A stretch of DNA of 11,636 nt from Baffinella frigidus (taxonomy: Eukaryota; Cryptophyceae; Cryptomonadales; Baffinellaceae). How positions within the stretch are numbered: the stretch's first letter is position 1; each line of letters starts with the position of its first letter. Where the stretch lies: NCBI GenBank assembly GCA_026770585.1, contig MU646676.1, forward strand, positions 302,222 through 313,857, given 5' to 3'. The notes under the pieces are model-generated. The model was not told where the DNA came from and did no database searches. It saw only the letters and a program-made list of their open reading frames with translations. The translations under genes and the position numbers were made by a program. Below, in pieces: positions 1-5,191 of this stretch.

Positions 1-19
1 AATATACGAACGGTGATTC

Positions 20-521
20 CCTGATATACGAATGTGTTGGTATATCAGGTGCAGAGGGCGGCGACAGGGGCGCTGTGCAACCTCGTGACATCGCGCTTGA
101 TCCTCAGCGAGATTGGCCAGGTCCGTCCGCCCCACCATTTTATTTCCTGATATACCAAAAAAATACAAGATTATCTCCTGATATACCAACAGTGGCACCC
201 CTCTGCACACCTACACCCACACAGCGGGCTACCAAGGGATTTTCGGGCACTGAGAGCCCGAGTTTCCGTTACCTTATCCGTAGGAACCCTCCCTATGTCC
301 CTACGGATTGCCTACCGTAGGGTCCTAGGTCTTATCGCTTAGGGGTTATTCGAAATCCCTTCGAAGTCCGCTGTGTGGGTCGATCCTCAGTGAAATCGGC
401 CAGGTCCGTCCGCCCCGCCATTTTTATCTCCTGATATACCAAAACAATACCAGATTATCTCCTGATATACCAACAGTGGCAACCCTCTGCACCGTGTATA
501 CGAAAACATTCGTATATCAGG
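20..521. repeat. CCTGATATAC box cluster
   Basis: The 11-base box CCTGATATACC (or ...ACG) occurs at 20-30, 146-156, 177-187, 430-440 and 461-471, and in reverse orientation at 39-49 and 511-521. The pair at 20-30 and 39-49 forms a small hairpin. Paired boxes about 31 bases apart look like the ends of very short foldback elements. No coding content is seen. Their origin is unknown. Confidence 0.7.
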
Positions 522-571
522 ATTGGTAGCAGGAAAACCTTACCCACACAACGGACCACCAAGGGATTTCT
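98..571 (+). repeat. Tandem duplication with a 283-bp offset
   Basis: Positions 98-209 and 381-492 match closely at an offset of 283 bases, from GATCCTCAG through the two CCTGATATACC boxes to CCCTCTGCAC. Unit one then carries a complete family C foldback element at 218-377. Unit two carries an extra stretch at about 494-541 and then only the left end of a family C element at 544-571 (CACACAACGGACCACCAAGG). The element was therefore probably present before the duplication, and the second copy decayed or is truncated. No gene is visible in this interval. Confidence 0.75.
218..377. mobile_element. Foldback element, family C, copy 1
   Basis: A 160-bp element begins CACACAGCGGGCTACCAAGG and ends TCGAAGTCCGCTGTGTG, so its ends are inverted repeats. 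Internally it has the palindromic core with CCTACCGTAGG at 311-321 next to GGTCCTAGG. Copies at 4158-4317 and 11065-11224 are also 160 bp, which fixes the boundaries. There is no open reading frame of transposase size, so it is non-autonomous. No clear target duplication was found. Confidence 0.85.
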
Positions 572-577
572 CCATAA

Positions 578-696
578 CGGGTGAAATTGCTATTTTAGCC
601 TCGAAATAGCTTTAGCATAGCACGATACCCACCCTAAGATGGCAAAACTAATTCGAATTGAAACAAATCGATATGGTGAGCATGCGACAGCAAATG
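578..696. repeat. Dispersed repeat family H, copy 1
   Basis: This segment of about 119 bp is shared with 1151-1271 and 2341-2432. The common parts are TTGCTAT(C/T)TTAG followed by a CTCGAAATAGCTTT-like stretch, then CCCTAAGATGGCAAA. The outer parts (TTGCTATCTTAGG and CCTAAGATGGCAA) are imperfect inverted repeats, as in a short foldback element. This copy and copy 2 also share a GCGACAGCAAA tail. Confidence 0.65.
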
Positions 697-710
697 GTTC
701 CTGGTTAAAG

Positions 711-777
711 TTTGAGGGTTCAGGGTTCAGGGTTTAGGGTTTAGGGTTTAGGGTTTAGGGTTCAGGAATTAGGGTTA
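711..777 (+). repeat. Telomere-like TTTAGGG tract, G-rich on plus strand
   Basis: Several perfect TTTAGGG units in a row are flanked by variants such as TTCAGGG and TTGAGGG. TTTAGGG is the telomere unit of most plants and many algae. The tract is short and internal with unique sequence on both sides, so it is an interstitial tract and not a chromosome end. Confidence 0.9.
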
Positions 778-800
778 TGGTGATGCCTTTGCATGACCGC

Positions 801-1118
801 GGGAAGCTCAGAATCAGAGCAGGGATAGCGTTTGCTCCCAAACTTGCTCCCACACCCTGAGCAGAACGTGAATGAATGGCTGGGGCTTGAATCAGATCAG
901 GGAGGGGTTTCGTCCCAAACTTGCTCCCAAACGCGCTCGGCTGAACGTGAACGCATGGCTGGGGGGCAGGCGACTACAACGGGCAAGAAGCACGTCCTCA
1001 TCTTCCTCGACGTACTAGGGGGAAAAGCAACTTTTATGGATCGCGTTGCGTGACCTTGCGTGGGAAGCTCGACTCAGATCTCAGAGGGGGTTTGTCCCAG
1101 ATGTGCACGCATGGCTGC
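801..1118 (+). repeat. Degenerate tandem repeat, about 80-bp unit, three copies
   Basis: Units at 801-885, 886-963 and 1060-1118 share an order of parts: a CAGA(G/T)CAGGGA-like start, CCCAAACTTGCTCCC (degenerate in the third), a GAACGTGAA-type box and GCATGGCTGGGG. Between the second and third units, 963-1005 carries a CACGTCCTCATCTTCCTCG block that returns at 1256-1299 behind the second family H copy. Short open frames here (for example 832-1053) are not conserved between units and were not called as genes. Confidence 0.65.
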
Positions 1119-1150
1119 GACGGGTAATGCGGAAACACGTTTTGTTTCGC

Positions 1151-1299
1151 AAGGGTGGAGTTTGCTATCTTAGGCTCGAAAATAGCTTTGACATAGCGCA
1201 ACATCTACCCCTGAGATGGCAAACAGTTTCAAAATAAATGTGTTTCCATATGGGGTGCAGGCGACAGCAAAGGGGAAGAGACACGTCCTCATCTTCCTC
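1151..1299. repeat. Dispersed repeat family H, copy 2, with tail block
   Basis: TTTGCTATCTTAGG at 1160-1173 and CCTGAGATGGCAAA at 1210-1223 form the imperfect inverted ends of this family H copy. The segment continues through GCGACAGCAAA into the CACGTCCTCATCTTCCTCG block also found at 963-1005. It is non-coding as far as can be seen. Confidence 0.65.
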
Positions 1300-1320
1300 G
1301 TTCTCTCCCAGGCACGCCGA

Positions 1321-1495
1321 AACCCTAAACCCTAAAACCCAAACCCCAAAACCCAAACCCTAAACACCAAACACCAAACACCAAATCCCAAACACCAAAC
1401 ACCAAACACCAAACACCAAACACCAAACACCAAATCCCAAACCCCAGACCTCAAACCCCAAACCCCAAACCCCAAACCCCAAACCCGAAAACCTA
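1321..1495 (+). repeat. Telomere-like C-rich array (AAACCCT to AAACACC to AAACCCC)
   Basis: The tract opens with AACCCTAAACCCTAAA, passes through about eight AAACACC units and closes with AAACCCC units. It has the strand polarity opposite to the tract at 711-777. The stepwise change of the 7-base unit indicates local slippage and homogenisation. The matching minus-strand frame, rich in FGVW, is only a translation of the repeat. Confidence 0.9.
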
Positions 1496-1561
1496 CCGAA
1501 AACCTACACCCTACTGCACCACGTCTCTTCCACTTCCTCACCCCCCCCCCCCGCGGCGCAG

Positions 1562-1627
1562 GCGGACGACGTGGAGACGAAGCGGTACGCCACCTCGGCG
1601 ATCGCCAACCTCGCCTCCTACCCCGAG
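1562..1627 (+). CDS. Armadillo-repeat-like internal exon
   Basis: Twenty-two codons in one frame read ADDVETKRYATSAIANLASY followed by PE. This fits the end of one and the long helix of the next armadillo (ARM) repeat, in which (D/E)VQRxAAxALxNLA is typical. ARM proteins act as curved binding scaffolds; no partner can be named. The left edge is a CAG acceptor at 1559-1561 behind a long C tract (1541-1552). The right edge is GAG followed by GTACGGGT, a good donor, and both edges are phase 0. Five decayed copies of the end of this exon follow within 1.1 kb. I infer one exon of a multi-exon gene on the plus strand; whether it is expressed is unknown. It could equally be the best-kept copy of a pseudogene array. 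Confidence 0.5.
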
Positions 1628-1654
1628 GTACGGGTCAGAGTGTACACCCTATTT

Positions 1655-1705
1655 CTGGGTGTTGGGTGTAGTGTGTAGGGTGTAGGGTGTAGTGTGTAGT
1701 GTGTC
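1655..1705 (+). repeat. GTGTAGG-type telomere-like variant repeat
   Basis: GGGTGTAGTGTGTAGGGTGTAG-like units, a variant of TTTAGGG, lie just downstream of the exon donor. They sit in what would be the intron. Confidence 0.75.
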
Positions 1706-1707
1706 GG

Positions 1708-1774
1708 GAAGCCGGTTCGGCGATCGCCAACTTCGCATCATACCCCGAGGTCGATCGCCAACCTCGCTTCCCAC
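1708..1774 (+). pseudogene. Decayed ARM exon copies 2a and 2b
   Basis: 1708-1749 repeats the end of the 1562-1627 exon (TCGGCGATCGCCAACTTCGC then TACCCCGAGGT), with the region before it shortened by deletion. At 1752-1774 the motif GATCGCCAACCTCGCTTCCC appears again and runs into CGGGTGCACACCCC, the sequence that follows the donor in other copies. Copy 2b appears fused to copy 2a without the donor. These look like non-functional duplicates. Confidence 0.6.
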
Positions 1775-1788
1775 CCGGGTGCACACCC

Positions 1789-1892
1789 CATTTCCGGCGG
1801 CAACCTAGTTACGGCATTCCGTATCACGGCATTCCGTATCACCCCACCGTAGTTGATACATACCGTAGCACCCTGCGGAATGCCGTAATCGT
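1789..1892. repeat. Intron-like palindromic unit downstream of exon copy 2
   Basis: GCACACCCC and ATTTCCGGCG are followed by two copies of CGGCATTCCGTATCAC and then an inverted GCGGAATGCCGTAAT. Related segments follow the exon copies at 2027-2121 and 2683-2768, each starting CACACCCTAAT(C/T)C. The exon end and this palindrome were therefore probably amplified together as one unit. Confidence 0.6.
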
Positions 1893-1910
1893 GGCTTGCA
1901 GGGTAACCAG

Positions 1911-1995
1911 GTTTAGGGTTTAGGGTGTAGGGTTGAGGGTTGAGCATAACAGGGCACCAGGGCAACAGGGTTGGGTAACAGGGTAACAGGGTAAC
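1911..1995 (+). repeat. Telomere-like tract grading into GGGTAACA repeats
   Basis: GGTTTAGGGTTTAGGG changes into GGTTGAGGG and then into repeated CAGGGTAA(C) units that run up to the next exon copy. It is G-rich on the plus strand. The minus-strand frame across it is repeat-derived. Confidence 0.8.
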
Positions 1996-2017
1996 TAACC
2001 TCGCCTGCTTCCCCGAG
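1995..2017 (+). pseudogene. Decayed ARM exon copy 3
   Basis: CTAACCTCGCCTGCTTCCCC plus GAG matches the last seven or eight codons of the 1562-1627 exon. It is followed by GTAAGG, a better donor match than in the other copies. Upstream codons are replaced by GGGTAACA repeats, so only the 3' end survives. Confidence 0.55.
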
Positions 2018-2026
2018 GTAAGGCTG

Positions 2027-2121
2027 CACACCCTAATCCCAGCGTCATTTCTGTGTCATTTCTGGCAGTCCGTACCGCCCAACCGTATTTCATACCGGAG
2101 CACCTGACGGAAGGCCGTAAT
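2027..2121. repeat. Intron-like palindromic unit downstream of exon copy 3
   Basis: CACACCCTAATCCCAGCGTC, then a doubled TTTCTGTGTCATTTCTG, then GGCAGTCCGTACCGCCC with the inverted partner ACGGAAGGCCGTAAT. It is the same organisation as 1789-1892 with substantial divergence. Confidence 0.5.
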
Positions 2122-2130
2122 ATTTGCTTG

Positions 2131-2153
2131 CTAACCTCGCCTCCCACCCCGAG
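2131..2153 (+). pseudogene. Decayed ARM exon copy 4
   Basis: CTAACCTCGCCTCCCACCCC plus GAG matches the exon 3' end. The following GTCCTT is a poor donor. A family G element starts directly after it at 2161. Confidence 0.5.
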
Positions 2154-2160
2154 GTCCTTC

Positions 2161-2286
2161 CCACGACAGGGCACTCAAAACATCCACTTTTGACATCTTT
2201 CGAGGGAACTGCCTTGAATTCTTAAGTCAACCGCGCCAGATCTGGTGCGGATAAGGCGTCGGTTTCCCTCGACCATTCTGGCGTGG
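2161..2286. mobile_element. Foldback-type element, family G, copy 1
   Basis: The segment starts CCACGACAGGGC and ends ATTCTGGCGTGG, imperfect inverted termini of the CCACGCCAGA family. Inside, 2181-2268 matches 4471-4558 (ATCCACTTTTGACATCTTTC-like start, CTTAAGT middle, GGATAAGGCGTCGGTTTCCC end). No open frame or target duplication is visible. The assignment rests on the shared termini and the shared interior. Confidence 0.6.
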
Positions 2287-2340
2287 ACCCGATCTAATGC
2301 GGAAATAGATTCAATTTAGAACATCGTTTGGTGCTATCTC

Positions 2341-2432
2341 GAGGGTGGAATTTGCTATCTTGGCCTCGACATAGCTTGACCACATCACAAAATCCACCCT
2401 AAGACAGCACACAAGTTATTCACATTAAATCT
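2341..2432. repeat. Dispersed repeat family H, copy 3
   Basis: GAGGGTGGAATTTGCTATCT, then a CTCGACATAGCTT stretch, then CCACCCTAAGACAGCA align with the copies at 578-696 and 1151-1271. The right end is the most diverged. Confidence 0.6.
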
Positions 2433-2436
2433 GTTA

Positions 2437-2670
2437 CGCTCGCCAACCTCGCCTCCTAGAGCGTTTGCGGTAATTGTTGTCCGTTTTGAAAGTGCGATTT
2501 TCCGGTTTTACGGTTTTGATTTGCCCCCCCCCCCGATTCATTTGTACCAGAGAAGTGTCCATTTAAAACATTCAACGACCTTTACAACATTTTAAAAAAC
2601 CGGAAAACCGGAAAATCGCACTTTCAAAACGGACAACAATTACCGCAAACGCTCTACCCCGAGGTACGGG
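2437..2670 (+). pseudogene. ARM exon copy 5, split by a foldback element
   Basis: GCTCGCCAACCTCGCCTCC at 2438-2456 and CCCCGAGGTACGGGT from 2657 are the two halves of an exon end that is uninterrupted at 1603-1635. The halves are separated by the family F element at 2459-2654, flanked by TA on both sides. After the donor the sequence continues GCACACCCTAATTCCGGCGT, as in the other units. If this copy was ever an exon, the insertion breaks it within the codon for the tyrosine of ASYPE. Confidence 0.75.
2459..2654. mobile_element. Foldback element, family F, copy 1 (Tc1/mariner-type MITE)
   Basis: A 196-bp element with 51 bp of perfectly matching inverted ends beginning GAGCGTTTGCGGTAATTGTT, flanked by TA on both sides (2457-2458 and 2655-2656). 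The paralogous uninterrupted site at 1619-1620 reads CTCC-TA-CCCC, so the TA is a true target duplication. TA duplication with long inverted ends is characteristic of Tc1/mariner-class MITEs; this class assignment is inference. The centre holds a 12-C run (2523-2534) and a core starting TTCATTTGTACCA at 2537, shared with the element at 7191-7374. The perfect ends suggest recent movement. No transposase is encoded. Confidence 0.93.
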
Positions 2671-2682
2671 TGCACACCCTAA

Positions 2683-2768
2683 TTCCGGCGTCAGCCTAAT
2701 TCCGGCATTATGTTGCAATGCCGTAGGGTGATACTGAATTCCGGAATTCGGTTGACGCCGGAATCAGG
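2683..2768. repeat. Intron-like palindromic unit downstream of exon copy 5
   Basis: CCTAATTCCGGCGTCAGCCT at the left and CGGTTGACGCCGGAATCAGG at the right form imperfect inverted ends. GGCATTATGTTGCAATGCC forms an inner hairpin, followed by GAATTCCGGAATTC. It is the third member of the series at 1789 and 2027. Confidence 0.65.
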
Positions 2769-2813
2769 TCGTCCAACCTTAGCTGTTTCCCGATCATCAC
2801 TTCGCCAGCCCAC

Positions 2814-2881
2814 CACCTCATAAGTTGACCGGTACCTCAGAAGTTGACACCTCATAAGTTGACCGGCACCTCAGAAGTTGA
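2814..2881 (+). repeat. 34-bp direct tandem repeat, two copies
   Basis: CACCTCATAAGTTGACCGG(T/C)ACCTCAGAAGTTGA occurs at 2814-2847 and 2848-2881 with one difference. Each unit is itself two half-units built on (C/T)ACCTCA(T/G)AAGTTGAC. Isolated AAGTTGA boxes continue at 2911 and 3296. Confidence 0.9.
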
Positions 2882-3020
2882 CACGCGTGTGGTGATGCTG
2901 ACAGGCTGCGAAGTTGATTGCCACGGGGGAAGGCAAGGGCCTCGAAAAGCTGGTACCCCCCCCCCATCCTGCCCCCCCCTTACCCTCCGCGGGCACGTCA
3001 GGGGTGTTTCCAAAGGACCT

Positions 3021-3155
3021 CTTGGTTTGCACGCTTTGCACGTCCTTCCTGAAGAATGTCACTTTTTCCTCCTTTTTTTCTCTTTATTACTCTCAAGCCT
3101 GGAGATGCGTGATCACGTCCTTCCCCAAGCCCGTCACGTCCTTCCTGAAGAATCG
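3021..3155 (+). repeat. CACGTCCTTCC box repeat
   Basis: GCACGTCCTTCCTGAAGAAT at about 3038, TCACGTCCTTCCCCAAG at about 3115 and TCACGTCCTTCCTGAAGAAT at about 3134 are direct repeats upstream of the exon-like segment at 3168. C and T runs between them could act as pyrimidine tracts. The long overlapping frame 2844-3287 runs through C homopolymers and repeats, so I do not call it a gene. Confidence 0.6.
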
Positions 3156-3167
3156 CTTCGCGAGCAG

Positions 3168-3254
3168 GTGGGGCTGCTCTCATCGGGGATCCCCGTAGTA
3201 GTGCATCCTGCCGCCCACGCCATCGCCCAGCTCATCGACCCTTCCAACCCAGAG
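3168..3254 (+). CDS. Second exon-like segment (ARM-type), copy 1
   Basis: Behind a CAG at 3165-3167 the frame reads VGLLSSGIPVVVHPAAHAIA then QLIDPSNPE. The pattern (a G-I-P turn, a hydrophobic helix, then AAHAIAQLID and a final NPE) resembles an armadillo repeat. It ends in the same PE as the 1562-1627 exon, with the donor equivalent to GAG/GT, but here the next bases are TGCGCC, so the donor is damaged. Two shorter copies follow at 3321 and 3503. The polypyrimidine signal just before 3165 is weak, so the left edge is uncertain. The gene is not identified; it may belong to the same gene as the other exon-like segments because strand, phase and fold agree. Confidence 0.4.
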
Positions 3255-3320
3255 TGCGCCCCCCCCCCGCTCAGTCGTGTTGGCTGACGTTTGTTAAGTT
3301 GACATGCTGGTCAACTTTGG

Positions 3321-3357
3321 AGCCATCGCCCAGCTCATCGACCCTTCTAACCCAGAG
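3321..3357 (+). pseudogene. Second exon-like segment, copy 2 (3' part)
   Basis: AGCCATCGCCCAGCTCATCG through AACCCAGAG repeats the last 12 codons of the 3168-3254 segment, with CCTTCTAAC for CCTTCCAAC. It is followed by TACGCC, so GA/GTACGC could serve as a donor. The 5' half is missing and replaced by an AAGTTGACATGCTGGTCAACTT hairpin-like stretch. Confidence 0.55.
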
Positions 3358-3502
3358 TACGCCCCCGCTTGAGTCCCTGCCCAGAATAAATTATATTTCC
3401 ATCTAAAAGATTTCTGGTTCTCCTTGCATTCACCCAAGCTCCACCTCACGGTGTCGGTTTCCCCCGCGCGCGCGGGGTTGAGGGTTGAGGGGCGTCAACC
3501 AA

Positions 3503-3559
3503 GTGGTGCATCCAGCCGCACACGCCATCGCCCAGCTCATCGATCCTTCCAGCCCAGAG
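3503..3559 (+). pseudogene. Second exon-like segment, copy 3
   Basis: GTGGTGCATCCAGCCGCACA through AGCCCAGAG reads VVHPAAHAIAQLIDPSSPE and is followed by GTTGG, so an AG/GT donor junction is kept here. It begins right after a GGGTTGAGGG tract with no clear acceptor. CTTCCAGCC and GGTTGGAAGG around its end form a short hairpin. Confidence 0.5.
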
Positions 3560-3580
3560 GTTGGAAGGATCTAACCCCGT

Positions 3581-3722
3581 CGAGTATTCATGATAAATAC
3601 GATTTCGGGGATCTCCGATCCGATTTTGGTGTATCTTACGGCTCTAAATCAAGTTTAGATAGACGACTGTCTTATTTTCACCCCTTAAGATACACCCAAA
3701 TCGTATTCATGATGCATACTCG
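3581..3722. mobile_element. Foldback element, unique family (CGAGTAT ends)
   Basis: A 142-bp segment whose first 25 bases (CGAGTATTCATGATAAATAC...) match the reverse complement of its last 25 at 22 positions. A second inner pair, GGTGTATCTTACGG and CCTTAAGATACACC, extends the stem. It lies directly after exon copy 3. Only one copy is in the window and no target duplication is evident, so mobility is inferred from structure alone. Confidence 0.6.
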
Positions 3723-3774
3723 TCCGGATGAGATCGGTGTCGGTTTCCTGCGCGCACTGACGCGCCTGGTCACC

Positions 3775-3850
3775 CTTCCCCTGTGGCTTTGCAGTAGTGG
3801 TCACCCAGGTTGTGCCTAGGGTGACCACTACTGCAAAGCCACAGGGGAAG
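3775..3850. repeat. Perfect 32-bp inverted repeat with 12-base loop
   Basis: 3775-3806 (beginning CTTCCCCTGTGGCTTTGCAG) and 3819-3850 are exact reverse complements over 32 bases, separated by AGGTTGTGCCTA. If transcribed this would form a very stable hairpin. It is not linked to any element family here and no coding frame respects it. It may be an isolated foldback element or an early palindromic duplication. Confidence 0.95.
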
Positions 3851-3878
3851 CACAACCAACGGGAAGTTTGGATGTGCT

Positions 3879-3958
3879 TATCGTTGCACGACACGCGAAA
3901 AATCAAAACACGGAAAACGTGGGTGAGCTTACACTGTTCCGTGCTTGTGCAACGACAA
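3879..3958. repeat. Imperfect inverted repeat around TCGTTGCAC
   Basis: TTATCGTTGCACGACACG at 3879-3896 pairs with CGTGCTTGTGCAACGACAA at about 3940-3958, leaving a loop of roughly 43 bases with ACACGGAAAACGTG inside. It follows the perfect palindrome by about 30 bases. Function is unknown. Confidence 0.6.
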
Positions 3959-3990
3959 ATCGATTTTCCGAGCGTGCTGACGCGCCGTCT

Positions 3991-4071
3991 AAACCCTAAA
4001 CCCCAAACCCCAAACCCCAAGCCCTAAACCCCAAACTCCAAACCCCAAACCCCAAACCCCAAACCCCAAAC
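3991..4071 (+). repeat. Telomere-like AAACCCC/AAACCCT array
   Basis: Repeated AAACCCC units with occasional AAACCCT run directly into CCAG and the exon-like segment at 4075. A shortened version, CCCAAACCCCCAACCCAG, stands in the same place before the next copy (4328-4344). The array may thus double as a pyrimidine-rich acceptor region; this is inference. Confidence 0.85.
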
Positions 4072-4074
4072 CAG

Positions 4075-4149
4075 CAACGACGCGGCGTGGACAGACGCAC
4101 TTCTCGACCTCAATATCCTCGCACCCCTGATCATCCTCATTTCCATCTC
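4075..4149 (+). CDS. Third exon-like segment, copy A
   Basis: After CCAG at 4071-4074 the frame reads NDAAWTDALLDLNILAPLII then LISIS. The heptad-like leucines and NILAPLI resemble an armadillo or HEAT helix pair, but the family match is weaker than for the 1562 exon. The copy at 4345 shows the segment should continue with SHLAAGTPPHEYP. Here that part is diverged and a family C element begins at 4158. It is on the same strand as the other exon-like segments. It may be a living exon or a decayed duplicate. Confidence 0.4.
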
Positions 4150-4157
4150 ACGTGATC

Positions 4158-4317
4158 CACACAGCAGACTTCGCAGGGATTTTGAATAACCCCTGAGCGA
4201 TAAGACCTAGGACCCTACGGTAGGCAATCCGTAGGGGCATAGGGGGGGTTCCTACGGATAAGGTAACGGAAAGTCGGGCCCTCAGAGCCCGAAAATCCCT
4301 TCGAAGCCCGCTGTGTG
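4158..4317. mobile_element. Foldback element, family C, copy 2
   Basis: This 160-bp element starts CACACAGCAGACTTCGCAGG and ends TCGAAGCCCGCTGTGTG, lying in reverse orientation to the copy at 218. Its core has CCTACGGTAGG at 4214-4224 beside ACCTAGGACC. It sits between two copies of the third exon-like segment. Confidence 0.88.
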
Positions 4318-4344
4318 GCCCTCACGCCCAAACCCCCAACCCAG

Positions 4345-4449
4345 CAACGACGCGGCGTGGATAGACGCCCTTCTCGACCTCAACATCCTGGCGCCCCTCA
4401 TTCTCCTTCAGTCGCACCTCGCCGCCGGCACCCCTCCGCACGAGTACCC
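4345..4449 (+). pseudogene. Third exon-like segment, copy B, interrupted
   Basis: Behind CCCCCAACCCAG the frame reads NDAAWIDALLDLNILAPLIL then LQSHLAAGTPPHEYP, the longest version of this segment. It is broken at 4450 by a 107-bp insertion, after which the last 19 bases of the segment are repeated at 4557-4575 and the sequence continues TCTCCTCTCC, as expected from the later copies (CACTCCTCCCC). It has no stop in this frame before the break. Confidence 0.55.
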
Positions 4450-4575
4450 ACCACGCCAGAGGGCTCGAAACGTCCACTTTTGACATCTTTCACGGGAAAT
4501 CCCCTTCATACTTAAGTAAACGATGTCAGATTTGGCGTGGATAAGGCGTCGGTTTCCCCCTCCGCACGAGTACCC
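4431..4575. mobile_element. 107-bp insertion flanked by 19-bp direct repeats (family G, copy 2)
   Basis: CCCCTCCGCACGAGTACCC occurs exactly at 4431-4449 and 4557-4575. Between them, 4451-4540 has family G termini (CCACGCCAGA left, TTTGGCGTGG right), and 4471-4558 matches 2181-2268. The direct repeat is unusually long for a target duplication of a short foldback element, so target-primed integration, repair-mediated insertion or a local tandem duplication are alternatives. Confidence 0.75.
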
Positions 4576-4579
4576 TCTC

Positions 4580-4668
4580 CTCTCCATAATATATGATAAT
4601 ATACGATGATATATGATAATATACGATGATATATGATAAGATACGATGATATACAGTGATATAATATA
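4580..4668. repeat. ATACGATGAT satellite, block 1
   Basis: Alternating ATATGATAAT and ATACGATGAT decamers fill this block up to the next exon fragment. All units run in one direction. Minus-strand frames rich in Y, I, S and H across this and the next blocks are translations of the satellite. Confidence 0.9.
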
Positions 4669-4776
4669 CGTGGGCAGACGCACTGCTTGGCCTCAACATC
4701 CTGGCGCCCCTGATCCTCCTCCAGTCCCACCTCGCCGCCAGCACCCCTCCCCACGAGTGTCCACTCCTCCCCATGT
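4669..4776 (+). pseudogene. Third exon-like segment, copy C
   Basis: The frame reads TWADALLGLNILAPLILLQS then HLAASTPPHECPLLPMS. The AG acceptor of copies A and B is gone: the sequence before TGGGCAGACG is satellite. It ends CCCCATGTCG and passes directly back into satellite. Confidence 0.55.
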
Positions 4777-4889
4777 CGTATATCATCGTACGATGAAATA
4801 CGATGATATACGATGGTATACGATGAAATATACGATGACATACGATGATATACGATGAAATATACGATGATATACGTATATCATCGTAT
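4777..4889. repeat. ATACGATGAT satellite, block 2, with inverted ends
   Basis: The block begins TATATCATCGTA, continues in the opposite direction as ATACGATGA(T/A)ATACGATG units, and closes with ATACGTATATCATCGTATG. Its two ends are thus inverted relative to the middle, and it can form cruciforms. Confidence 0.85.
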
Positions 4890-4956
4890 GGTCCTCCTCC
4901 AGTCGCACCTCGCCGCCGGCACCCCGCCCCACGAGTATCCACTCCTCCCCATGTCG
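4890..4956 (+). pseudogene. Third exon-like segment, copy D (3' part)
   Basis: From GTCCTCCTCCAGTCGCACCT to CCCCATGTCG the frame reads LLQSHLAAGTPPHEYPLLPM S. The first half of the segment is missing. Confidence 0.55.
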
Positions 4957-5123
4957 TACATCCGATAATACATGATAGTAGACGATGATATATGATAATA
5001 CACGATGATATACAGTGATATAATATACGATGTAATATATGATAATATTCGTTGATACACGATGATATACGTATATCATCGTACATCATCGTATATGATT
5101 ATATATTTAATCGTATATTATCA
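4957..5123. repeat. ATACGATGAT satellite, block 3, palindromic
   Basis: Units run as ACGATGATATATGATAATAC until about 5075, where GATGATATACGTATATCATC is a perfect 20-base palindrome and the orientation flips. After it come TATCATCGTAC-type units. A+T content is far above the neighbouring exon fragments. Confidence 0.85.
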
Positions 5124-5191
5124 TGATCCTCCTCCAGTCTCACCTCGCCGCCGGCACCCCGCCCCACGAGTATCCACTCCTCCCCATGTCG
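5124..5191 (+). pseudogene. Third exon-like segment, copy E (3' part)
   Basis: TGATCCTCCTCCAGTCTCAC to CCCCATGTCG reads ILLQSHLAAGTPPHEYPLLP MS. It is nearly identical to copy D, so copies D and E with their satellite are probably a recent tandem duplication. Confidence 0.55.

Noticed and set aside
711-777. A true chromosome end
   Set aside because: The TTTAGGG tract is short, internal and flanked by non-telomeric sequence on both sides; tracts occur in both orientations.
1332-1541. Minus-strand frame rich in FGVWGLGF
   Set aside because: It is the translation of the AAACCCC and AAACACC array; the periodicity is that of the 7-base repeat and no protein family fits.
2844-3287. 147-codon plus-strand frame
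   Set aside because: Only its last part (from about 3168) looks like an exon; the rest runs through the 34-bp repeat and C or T homopolymers.
4158-4317. hAT-type element with an 8-bp target duplication
   Set aside because: No 8-bp direct repeat borders any of the 160-bp family C copies; the superfamily is left open.
4408-5089. Long minus-strand frames rich in Y, I, S and H (up to 187 codons)
   Set aside because: They follow the ATACGATGAT satellite and its interruptions; the amino-acid repeats come from the decamer and the exon fragments lie on the opposite strand.
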